NCBI RefSeq assembly: GCF_032854445.1
Contig: NC_088303.1
Location: 30,981,265-31,045,264 of the forward strand
Direction of reading: 5' to 3'
From: Liolophura sinensis
Lineage: Eukaryota; Mollusca; Polyplacophora; Chitonida; Chitonidae
DNA length: 64,000 bases
The position numbers and the translations under genes were made by a program. Position 1 is the stretch's first letter; each line of letters begins with the position of its first letter. The notes below the pieces were generated by a model. It worked only from the letters and a program-made list of their open reading frames with translations. It did no database searches and was not told where the DNA came from. This document shows, piece after piece, positions 50,101 through 62,100 of this stretch.

Positions 50101-53100
50101 TTGACGATCATGACTGTACGCTCAAGCCTTTGAGCACATGGCCCTTAAAGGCAACGCAGATTATATATTGCCTGTTTATTAGAAGACTCGTGTGGTTCTT
50201 GAGTGGTTTCTTTTTAATGTGGATTGCCATTTGTCATAAATCATTTTCCGCCTCAGGGTTTCGTCTTAAGTTTGACAGTTTTGACAATGACCTCGCCCAG
50301 TACTGGTTCCGGGAAGTCTTTGTGAACCTTAAGGTTCACAAATAAGTACACCACAATGGCAGTGCACGGATACAATGAAGTTACTCCAAAGTTTCTGTTA
50401 TTTTGAAATTAGAGACTGAGCCCTGACGACTGTCTTGTTGCTGGCAAAAATTTATGTACATGAAATTTGAGTTTTCGTAGACCTTGTAAAGGTGGGCAAA
50501 GCGGGTGCAAGATTGCAACACTTCACCCAAAGCTCTTCTTGCCAGATTCAGCTGAACTTTGAGTACGTACTGAATTGGGCATATTTGAGGCAGGCACAAC
50601 AGACGTCAGGCAATGGACCATGTTCTTCATGTGTTCTGGTTTACTCAACAGCGGGCCAATGATCTCGCTGAACATCTGAAAGAAAAATATAATGAAGCTA
50701 TGAACTAATTGGTATAGAGTAGTTACAATGTATCTTCTCCTGGTCCGACACTCTTTCACTTATTTTGTTTATAACGAAACCGTTCATAGAAAGTGTGGTG
50801 TGTCTTTACACAAATGGCTTCCCCAGGCCAGTTTGGCTATGAGCGGTGAAAGTCTTAATCAAAGTAAAGATAAGTCTAACAAATCTTTCAGAACAAATCT
50901 TTTTGTCTGATAGATGAAGGCTTATAAAGACGCCAAATGGAGGCGAATGAAAGTCCATGGTTGGACACGTTTGGATTCCTTGTGAGTAATTGATTCATTT
51001 TTGTTTGTATGCCCTACTCAAGAATATTTCACTTATATAAGGGCCTTCAGCATTATGGCAGAAGGAAACCGGGCAAAGGTTGGAGGAAATCCACTACCAT
51101 TCGCATTGGTGAAAAGTTCCCGAGTCATTGTCCCGCACTGGCACGCTAACAACTCGGCCACTGAGGGTCCACCCTTTGAGTACAGATATTTACCACTACA
51201 GCCTTGGCTAAGTGGTCCGTCTCGTCTATTTCATCAGCATATCCAGCCTGGTCGGGGAAGTAGAAGTCCCTGAAGAATGTCTCCAGGAAGGGCATGACCC
51301 CCTCGAGGAAATACAGACAGCTGCCGTAGGCGGAGGACTCAAAATCCGGAGTATGGGCAGACCCGCTGCAAATATACACGAAAATCAGCTTCACACTATA
51401 GAGTAACATCAAGGATGCATTTCAAATACAGAAATAATTTATGAACTAGTGTGAATCAAAAACGGTAAAGCTCTGTCATATTGCACATGTAATGTTAAAA
51501 CATCCCTAAAAATGTATCGCTTTTGTACGTATTACATAGAAATTAGAAGATAACTCATGAATAGTCATTTTTGTTATAACATATGTCCAGCTTAGAGGAT
51601 GGATAGATGTTGATTTTTAAAGGAATTTGTCATTAAAAGCCCTGTCACCAAATCCCTAACACATGGTTCTTCAAAACAAACAGATGATAAAGATACACGT
51701 GAAAGAATAGAATCATTTAGAGACCGAAGGCATAGTTTCTGCGTTTATCGTTCTTGATCACATGCCAATTCAGCTTTCAGACCTTTTCTCTGGTGCAGTT
51801 TTTAGATGAATTGCAATCTTGTCAGGGTCTTCCTTGACGCTGTCAGTCAATCTGTTCATGGCTATCGCCACAGAGGCCAAGTAATTCCACAAAGACCTGG
51901 AAATACAAATACACATATACACACATGTACACAACAGGCATATACAAGAACAAGAATGTGCATAATACACATAAATGTACACAAACACATGCAGAGTGAT
52001 TCCTATGTGCCAGGAACAATTCGTTCTTATATTTATGTGTACCAAACATATTCAAAAATATAACCATGACAAATTATTTTCTACTGTCTAATATCGTTAC
52101 CAAAGATCTATATGATCCTAGCAAGGAGTCTAATATACATGTACTATCCAACACTGAGGTTTGTGTGAATGTATTTTTGTCCTGTGTTTCAAATCAGGGC
52201 CACATCCTGTGTAGGGTGAGAAAATATATTCGATCAAGCACAATCATACCTCATATAATTAACTACGTGTAATAGCAAGTATGTAAGCAAATTTCTAGTT
52301 ATTTTCTGACTACATCCCCTTACTCATCGTGAGGCAATTCCCCGGCGCCTGTCTCCACCACTGTCCCGTTACTCCTCATATACACATGGTGAAGACAGCG
52401 GAGAAACGGTTTCTTCAAGACGTTGTCCACCCGGGGGTTGTTCAGCACCCACAGCAAGTCCTCCAGTGGTAGGATAGTCTGACACAGAGACTCGATGAAC
52501 ATGTTCTCACCCTGAAATATGAGACACAATTCAACAACTTAAACATCCCTAGCACCGTGGCTTAAGCAGAATTAAGTAAATTGAAAATTGCATTGCCGTA
52601 GATTCCAAAATTTATTAGACGGTGTAGAATTACTCCAACTGCTGAGTTGTTATCACATTTGACCACAACATGGACACAATGTAAAGAAACCAGGCCTCGG
52701 GGATACTTAGTCCACTAGCAGAACCGTTATTTGAAAATGCGTACAATACTGCAGAAGAAAGAAGCTTTATAGTCTAACCTAAAGAAACTGAAGCGAAAGA
52801 CCGTTGATTGCGCAGTCTTTCTATGTGGCACCATTACTTACCTCAGCACACGTAGCCAAAAGATCCAACAAACTGATGTAATAGCGAAGGGTACAGATCC
52901 GCTCTGGGTCAGTCAAGATCTTCTCTCTGTAACACAGAAGATGAAAAGGGTACATTACACTGCAATTCCAAATTCGTGCGTCAAGGTGCGAATTGAATTT
53001 AGTTTAAAAGAAATATTTGGAAAAGTTACTAATAAAGTATTAAATATAGGCGTCCAAACAGACATTCGTGTATCAGTCAGCAATCAGTGATCGCACAGCC

Positions 53101-56100
53101 AATTTCAAAACAAAGTTATATCGCAATCGCTAAAGAACTAGGAAAGTACAAAAAGTACGAAATAAAGACTCGTGCAAAGAGAATCAGTCAAACATTTTTC
53201 ATTGATGGAGTGTTAGATGAATGATTGAAATCAGTGTCCAAATCGTGTAAAATGCTAGTTTACAAGTTGTCGATAATTAAAAAGTACCGACAAAATACGA
53301 GCCAACTGACAAGTTGAATCAGTACGTACATAATGTTAAATTTTGTTTCGCCGATTTTGTTATTCACTGCAATTTATGTAGCAAACTATAATTCGGATAT
53401 TATGTTGTGAAAAAACGCACCTAATATCCCTGGGCTGATCCAAAACGTAAGCCACTTTCTTGTAATTCTGCATGATATACTTCATGACGTAGGCCTGGTT
53501 ACGTTTGAGCGTCAAACCTGTTCCCAGAACCTTCACGATCATACTCAGTAGGTCGAGGAACTCGGGTGCCTTCTCCTGCATATCTGCCACTCGGTTCACG
53601 ATCTTCTGGATCTGCCGAGGGTGGATCTTCAAACACGTGTTCTGATTGCCGGAGAATACCTTTGATACAAACACAGCTAAACACATGTAAAACATGATAT
53701 ACCACGCAAATAAGCTGAAGTATGTATATAAGTATATAGCTGTAAAGAACTAAATCCGAAAGTTGCCCAGATAAACTTACATTGAGTATATACATGCAAC
53801 CGTAATGAAGTGAAGCCGAACCTCGTTATACAAAAAGTCGCAAAAATAGAAAAGTTATAAAAATGATCTAAGTTCAGCCATGCAATACAAACGGGTTTAA
53901 TATGGCTCTAGTTTTTTTCAGCTTATTATGATGATAGTTCAGCAAAAGGTGTTAATTTTCTCTTTGAAGCGTCATTAAATATCCAAAATATGCTTATGTT
54001 AGCCTCCCCCTCGCTTCACCGCTGACTCCCCCTACACACACACCCTTCCTCTCCCCCCCCCCCCCCCGCACACACAGATAGGCGCACATAAAATAGAGAT
54101 CTACAGAATTCTGACCTCTTTGAGGGCAATGGCTAAGTCAGATTCCACAACCTTGACGTCTAGTAAGATGTCGAGTCTGTCAAAGATATGACTCTGCACA
54201 GAATCGTTCTCTTTGGCCAAAAGTTTCAACAGGTATAGTGTCTTCTTGAATATGTCTTTCATTCCAGCATATTGTTCCTGTAAAGAGATGTATTAGCTAT
54301 TTAAACTCGAAAAATATTCCCTGCCATCCCTGGTGACAAGCATTATGGACAGTAAATACCCGTCATCATCAGTATAGTAAACACTATTTACGTGTACAAC
54401 ATTTCTATTAATCTGAACGCAACGCAACATTGTAAGATTGTACAGCATCAGTGTTTTTTTCTGAATCAAACACACAATGTCACTTGAGTGGGATAAGATA
54501 CAGATAAACTACAAAGAAGCAATGCTTACTTCACCAAAAAAATCAATTTCTACTCACCAAAAGCTTTGTGTCGATGTCTTGCACCAGAAGGTCAAAGAGT
54601 ATGATGAGGATTCCTAAAATTATATGTTTTAAAAAAATTTAAATAACAGTGTTCACCCTCTTCGAAATGAGGGATTGACGATGTGGAACAAGATATGTGT
54701 ACCCTGGAACAACATTCGACAACATAATTCTAACATCTAATGAACAAAATTTCTTTATATTTTTTTTTTTTATTTACTGGTATTTTCGCTGTACTCAAAA
54801 AAATTTCACTTAAGCGGCGAAAGGAAGCATTACACTGGGAGAAAATTCACGACCGGATAACGCAAGTCATCAGAGAGGAAACCAACATGAGCTGCACTTG
54901 AACTCGATCGCATTGGTTAGAGGCGCATGAGTCATTACGTATTTAAAAAGTATTAAAACAGTTTTGTTTCATCTTTAAATCTTTGCGTTCCGAAGTTTCT
55001 ACTGGAAGTGTTTGTCTTTGAGGACATCATTAGTATTTCACGACTTGTTTTATTTTCTTGTTTCTGACACAGATTTATCAATTTGTTTGACTGTTTTATT
55101 ATAATACTGTAAATCAGGTTAGCTACCACCTGGACTGTTGAAATCAGGTTACGCTTACCGTTACTGATCAGGATGTTCTGGTTCATGGGATGAGGCTCAT
55201 CCGGTGTCATGGGTAGGTGGCAGAACCTGTAATCAACGCAGTCTATAATATGACCACTTCTTTCAGCAACAACAACATATGCAATCGAATGTTATCAATC
55301 TTCGTCGCTTATGCCTGAATGAACCGTTTCGGTGGTCTAATGATTAATGAGACCGCCTCAAAATCAGGAAACCTGGAATCAAACCCGGGTGGACTCGTAA
55401 AAAAGACCTTAAACATGGTGTTTGTTGCGGCCTCGCCTGGTGCTCAGCTCTGAGAGGTTAGAGCAAGAAATCATGACTTGTTGGCTCTATGACAGTTTAA
55501 TGTGACTGTGTGCGGTGTCATGAATGGTGTCTTTGGCATGATACTTCAGTGGCAAAGGCACTTTGGCGGCATGGGCCCGCCCTGGCACCAGAAGACACAC
55601 TATATATATACACACCATATTATGAAAATGAGCCCTGAGAACCAGACTTCACACACCGTGTAAGGAGGACAGGTAGATTTGATAACGGCACGTTTGATAT
55701 ACAGAATCAATTCCTGTCACCACTTCCCTGTTTTTGGAAGGGAAAATGGATGTAAATATGAGGGTGAAAAAAAAACAAAAGTTTGTTTTGTTTTGTTTTT
55801 GTTTTGCTTTTTTTTGTTTTGTTTTGTTTTGTTTTTTCCCTTTCTTTCTTTCTTTTTGCTGTCAACGATGTTCCCCAAGGGAGTTGTTTAGCACCCATAG
55901 CAACTCGTGCAAGGGTGGGATAGATGACTCGAAGAAAATAAAGGTGTAAAGTCTTGGTAAAGGCATGGTAAAGGCATGGTAAAGTCCAGGGTTTTAAGGT
56001 TCAGCCGATGTCCCGATTTCTCTGGCTGCTTTTCTCACAGTCTGGACCAGCTTGCACTAATGCTTAATGGCTACGAAATATTTGCAGCTGAGTTACAGCA

Positions 56101-59100
56101 CTAAACGTTAACATTGGTCGTCATGGAAAATTAATAGGGGTCTGAGGTGATACTTACTCAGCCAGGTCATCCAGAATCTCTCCCATCAGCTTGACCTGTT
56201 GGTCATCCAGTTTGGTCCGCGCCAGACGTCTCAGGATAGGCATACTCTTCAGGACTTCTCTGTGTACGCGAGATGAATCTTGAGTCAACAATACCTGTAA
56301 ACAACAGACGTGAATGCATTTACATTTACACTGTATCTCAGCTCATCAGTCATCCTCTATGTGATGTGGATGTTATCTGGATGTTCCCTGTCGTTGTAAA
56401 GCGGATAACATACGTGTGAAAGGATAAATGATGGAAATTTCTCAATGCCTTGCCTTGATCAGTAACCTAAAGCAATCACACTATTTTTGTTCATCTGTGT
56501 TTATGTAGATTTTAGATGCTCGTGGAATTTATGTACAAAAGAGGTATTTATTTATTTAATTGGTGTTTAACGCCATACTCAAGAATATTTCACTTATACG
56601 ACGGGGGCCAGCATTATGGTGGGTGGAAACCGGGCACAGCCCGGGAGAAACCCACGACCATCCGCAGGTTGCTAGAGACCTTCCCACTTACGGCCGGAGA
56701 GGAAGCCAGCATGAGCTGGACTTGAACTCGTAGCGACCGCATTGGTGAGAGTCCAATGGGTCAGTACAAAAGAGGATTGTTATTAACCTTTCTGTTTCAT
56801 TTCACTGTCACCTTTCACTAACATGACATAAAGGCTGTCTAGGTAACTTCAAGCCTAGCTCCGCACGGCAACGGTTACGTATCCTCTCACAGCCCTGTCT
56901 TTTTCCATAAGCTTAAGAAATACAGAGGTGTTCAAGGTAAGCTTATGGGATAGGACAGGGCTGAGATAGTATACGTAATCACAGCCCTACAGAGCTACTT
57001 CAAGCCATACTTCATAACTTATTTTCTCCTCGAAAACCTTGTATTGGACGAGTTGTCCCCCTTTGCCCGTGGGACATGCTTATGAAGGTGTAGATGCTCG
57101 CTGTGAGTTTGCGTCGGAAGGTGTGTCCGTTACATATACTCACAGACGGGCGGGTTGTTACACACAATTCTGACTACCGTCATAAAAGTGATAGAATACA
57201 GTGCCAGCTCTAACAGTGTTACTCTGGACGGCCTACCCACTCACTGGGTATACCGCTTAAACTGCATTGAATATTGGCATGTATTTGTAATGAAGTGAAG
57301 CCTACAGTTGTTCAGTAAAGGATGCATGCATTAGGCATATACAGTTGTGTTGAATCAGGCCGAAAGCAGAAAATTGTTCGGTTAAAACCGTATGCACTGA
57401 GCATGTATAGCTATAATGAAGTACAGTTGTTCGGTGATAGCTCCAGGCACTAAGCATGCATAGCTGTAATGAAACCGGACAGGACCCTGGAGAGACACAC
57501 GCCAATATGCACAGGTTGCTGGCAGATCTCTCTGCATACAACAAGCATTTGAGTCATTGCACCGTTAGCACACTAACCACACGACCAGGGAGGCCGCCTG
57601 GTTGTATTGATTCATTTATTTGAAAATTCATTTAGTAAAGTAGAAAGCAGTTTGGTGAAAGCTGGTCAATATAACTTGCAATGGGATCGTGCAAAATGTA
57701 GGCAACGTTATTCATTTATTTATTTATTTATCTGATTGGTGTTTGACGCTGTACTCAAGAATATTTCACTTATACGACGATGGCCAGCGTTATGGTGGGA
57801 GGAAGCCAGACAGAGCCAGCGGGAACCCACGATGATCCGCAGGTAGGCAACATTACGAGAGAGAGTTCTAAATATTACTAATTCGTTACCTGGGCTTTAG
57901 AAGACAGGCGGAACATGTTCGTCTTTGAGGAGTACATCTTGTTAAGTATATCCAGAGACTTTGTGATCAATTTGTTGTATTTGTAGTTTGATAAATCCTG
58001 CAAAAAATATTCAAGGGGCTGTAGTTCTTTGAGACGGGATACGTTGTAAACAAAACAATATGTTCATAGGGGGCGTGTAATTTGCTACTACTTAAGCATT
58101 TACGTGAACAGTTAGAATAAAAACTTGACAGCGGTAAATTTACAGGCGGTCGTATTTAACTAAGTACGTGTGACAATTTTCCAGCTGTCACAATGCTGTC
58201 GCTGCTTTGGTTTTACTCTCTATGTTGTGTATGTGTTATGTGTGACCATTTGCCACATGTCACACTGTTGTCGTTGCCCTTGTTTTACTTTCCATACTGC
58301 ATGTCTTTCATTATATTCTAAGTCTCTGTATTATTTAAAGGCAGTAAACTGTGATGATTTGTTAATCTAAACAGTTTAATGTTTGTGATGTACCAAGCTA
58401 TCATCCATACTAGTTTGGTAACCATACAGGATAATGGGTGTAAAGTAATAATTTAAATTAGCAGTATAACTGAAGCATTCCCGCAGATTTCATGCAGTCT
58501 TACACGAACCTCTCAGCAGAACCTCGTCAGTCTCGCTTTAATAGATTCAGATATACAATGGGGACAGAAATAGAAATGATTATGCAATTAAAACTAATTA
58601 ATATGCAAATGAACGTAAAGATAAACCTGAAAACATGAACTTGTAAGAATCCGACAGGTCATCTCAGCAAACATTCATGAAAAGTTTCAGAGATATGGTG
58701 GCCATTGAAGTGTAGAGTTGTGTAAATTAAACAGACCATTAAGTGAAAATGTATTTTTCCGTAATAACCCCGAATTAATTATGCATTTATGTTTGTTGTT
58801 AGCATGTCATAAACAATACTGTAAGCTACTTACCAGTAAGACCTTTGTAATTTGCTCAGTATCAAATATCGACGAGTTCAGAAACATTTCCCTCAGTTCC
58901 TTGTTCACCTGCTTTTGTTTCTTCAAACCTTTCCTATAAAGTCAATGATTAATACCAGTCAAGCATTTTCGTACAGTTTTATCATTATAGCGAATAGTCT
59001 TATGAAATTTTATGGAAATTTGGATAATATTGTTTTGGGCCATATCCCGTATAAAAGCTACTGTGGCTAAAAGCAATTAAGCAATACAGCTATTATGTTA

Positions 59101-62100
59101 TTATCAACAAAGGAACACTTGGAGAATAACGTTTATACTGTATCTCGTAAAATTAACAAACTTATATGCCTTTTGAGAAAAACTTGTACCAATTAAATGT
59201 AATGGAAGGCACGTGGGGTTCCACAATCATGCTTTGAAAGATGTTTGACTGGGTCAAGGCAAAAGTATAATGAAAAGACCAAAATATGTTGGAATAAAAA
59301 GGGAAGTAGTGCTCTGGAACAGGGAAAGCAAGCAGCAAACCCTCATTGATATGTCTGACAATATTCTGGGAAATTTATTCTACAGCAGTCGAGTTTATCT
59401 CGAATTATTAAAATTCGTAGCGTTAATCTTAATGAGTTAACTATAAAACCAAATTATTATCCCTGGCGTATTCTTGTTGACTGTAAGAAATCCTGATATC
59501 TGTACAGTTTTCATGCCGAGAAAGTAAAACTAAAAATTTCCACATATGAATTCCAAGCCTTCTATTTCATTTCTCTCCAGCACAAGTTGCATAAGAACGT
59601 AAAAGAAACTGGCATATCTAACCATTAGTTAGCCAGAGGCGTTATGATATAATCCAACGTTTAATGTGACTGTGAACTTAGTAGGTCACAGTTATAATGT
59701 TTTAATGAAGGTTTTTGTTCAAAAATAAAATTCACCATTATGAAACAAGCTGATTGCAATTTAGGGTTATTTATGAAAGCAGTAAGTAGCTTAATATTTC
59801 ATTGTGCCTTTGTAGTTTTTGAGTTTCTTCATTAATCCACATTTGCATTCTTTTCACCCACAGACTGATGTAACAGTCTTCATTAGCAGTTTAAGTCAGT
59901 TCGATCGAAGCTACTTCACGAAATGCCTTTCAACCAAATGAGGGTTCAGGTGACGTTGAAAAACAATATGTCTCAAAGTGAAATAACAGGGGAAAGTTAA
60001 CATATAGTCATAATCCACAGATCATTAAACCAGAAAACACATAACGAAATCAATTTCATGGTAAACTCGGTTTTAAAGCACAGTAAATCTTCACGATTTT
60101 CTGTTCCCCGTCAAACAGTGGTATAACCCATTACTATGGTAACACTAGGGGCATCTTTTCCCGATCTTGGCAATTTAGGTGCCGTCTTAAGTGTATTGTA
60201 GACCTATATCTACTCTTTTACGCAACATTTCGCCTGATATGTCGACAATAACAGTGCTGACTACCTGCCAAAGACAGTAAGGGAACAGAACGTACTATGA
60301 TTTATAATTTATTTATTTGTTTGATTGATGTTTTAGGCTGTACTCAGGAATATTTCACTTACACGACGGCGGCACTCTGATTTATAAACTAGTACTCTTA
60401 GCAGTTTACACCTTGCCATTTGACTCTTCTTTACAAGTTCAACAAGGTCGTAATGGACGCAAATGTGCTCCATAAAAGGCACCCAAATCGCCGCTAGTCA
60501 GTAAGATGTACCCACAGATACCAATACTAATACATTTCATTTCAGGGTAATGGTTTTTACCACCACATCAGATTTTTATGATGGCGAATCAGAATGTGAA
60601 AATATTCTGCATCATGCTGGCACTCTATAGTCATACATGTATAACATAACGGTAATACCACTCAATAAAACCGACACATTTCAAATATAACCACCACTGC
60701 AACGACAATACTATTCAAACACAAGATACACACAGTACTGATCACCAACAGTAAATGCAAATCTCCCAGCTGTTTCTCAAACTCTTAGCAGTGTCCACTG
60801 TCTTTTAGTTTTATCTATCAGGCATTCCCTATCAGCGTCTACCCAGTCATTAATGTACTGCAGTTAACGACAATGAATCAAAGTGAACTGGTTAGGTATG
60901 TGTTAGAAATTATTTACTGTAGGTTTATACTACGACTGTGCCTAAAAGGCCATGGTGTACATTTTAACCAACGACAAAGGGCCAGAAAGAATGACATTTA
61001 ATGATATCCAAGTGTAAGAGCATACAAACGCTGCCTTCTTAAAAAGAGATAAATAAAACTTTTTGGTTAGAGTTGAATGAGTCAATGGCTACAATATGTC
61101 ATACAGAAAAGGCGTTAGTTTAACTTACATTCAGTCGTAAAATTCTACACAAATTCCTAGAAATTTAATGGAAGTGGAATCCTAGAAATTTAATAGAACT
61201 GAAATACTAGAAATTTCATAGAAATGGAATCCTAGAGATGGTCCACAAAGTTACATAGAAAGCCAATGGACACTGCTTAGAGATACATACTTGAACCTCC
61301 ACATATACATACACGAGCAAAACTTGGCCAAACATCAAACTAAATTCTATCCACTCTGAAAATGTCCTATTTATAAGAAATGATCCGTTACCTGAGAATT
61401 CCCCTTATTAAAGAATAAAAATACAGAACAGTTTTACTTAAATACTTTGGTTCTTTTCAATTCTGGAAAAATAACAGTTCTGCAAAAAGTATCAAGTAAC
61501 AGAAATTTATCTTAACGTTAGATTGTTATTGTTTGGCCGCACGATTATGAAGGAGAGCTCGTATAAACAATATAATAGAAACCTCTTTATCTGGGACATA
61601 TATAGAACCACAGACATCACTGATGCGGATCAGAGAATACAAGGGAAGAGTGAAGGAAGAGATGGATATGTATACAGATATATGTACATATATGTATGGG
61701 AACAGTTGGAAATCAATTCGTACACATTGCATAAACTATAATAGTAATTATACAGGTTTGAAATAAACTTTATAAATATTGTACATAAAATCTGAGAAAA
61801 TAATAGAGGTGAGAAAAGGCGGATGACACGAGGATGGGTGGGATACATGGCAACCAGTCCGACAAAAGCCTTGTTATGGCCATAAACAATGACAGATGAG
61901 TTGTGAACAGCGACTTACTTTGTTTGGTCTTGGGGGTTGAAGGTGTCGTACAGAAGCGGGATGAGCACGTGGGCTCTACGCTGTGCCGCTAACTGTTCAG
62001 CTGTCTTAAACTTTGACACAAAACTCTGTAGAGTAAAATGGAAGTGTTTAGAGAGCACAAAAGCTGCCACATCATAAAACAAGTGTTTCGGTTATAAACA

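Larger units (their letters stand above)
58934..61918 (-). other. Largest repeat-poor intron of the IP3R-like gene
   Basis: About 3 kb. Apart from a SINE tail (60304-60374) and a short tandem repeat (61150-61240), nothing recognisable was seen. Confidence 0.6.
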
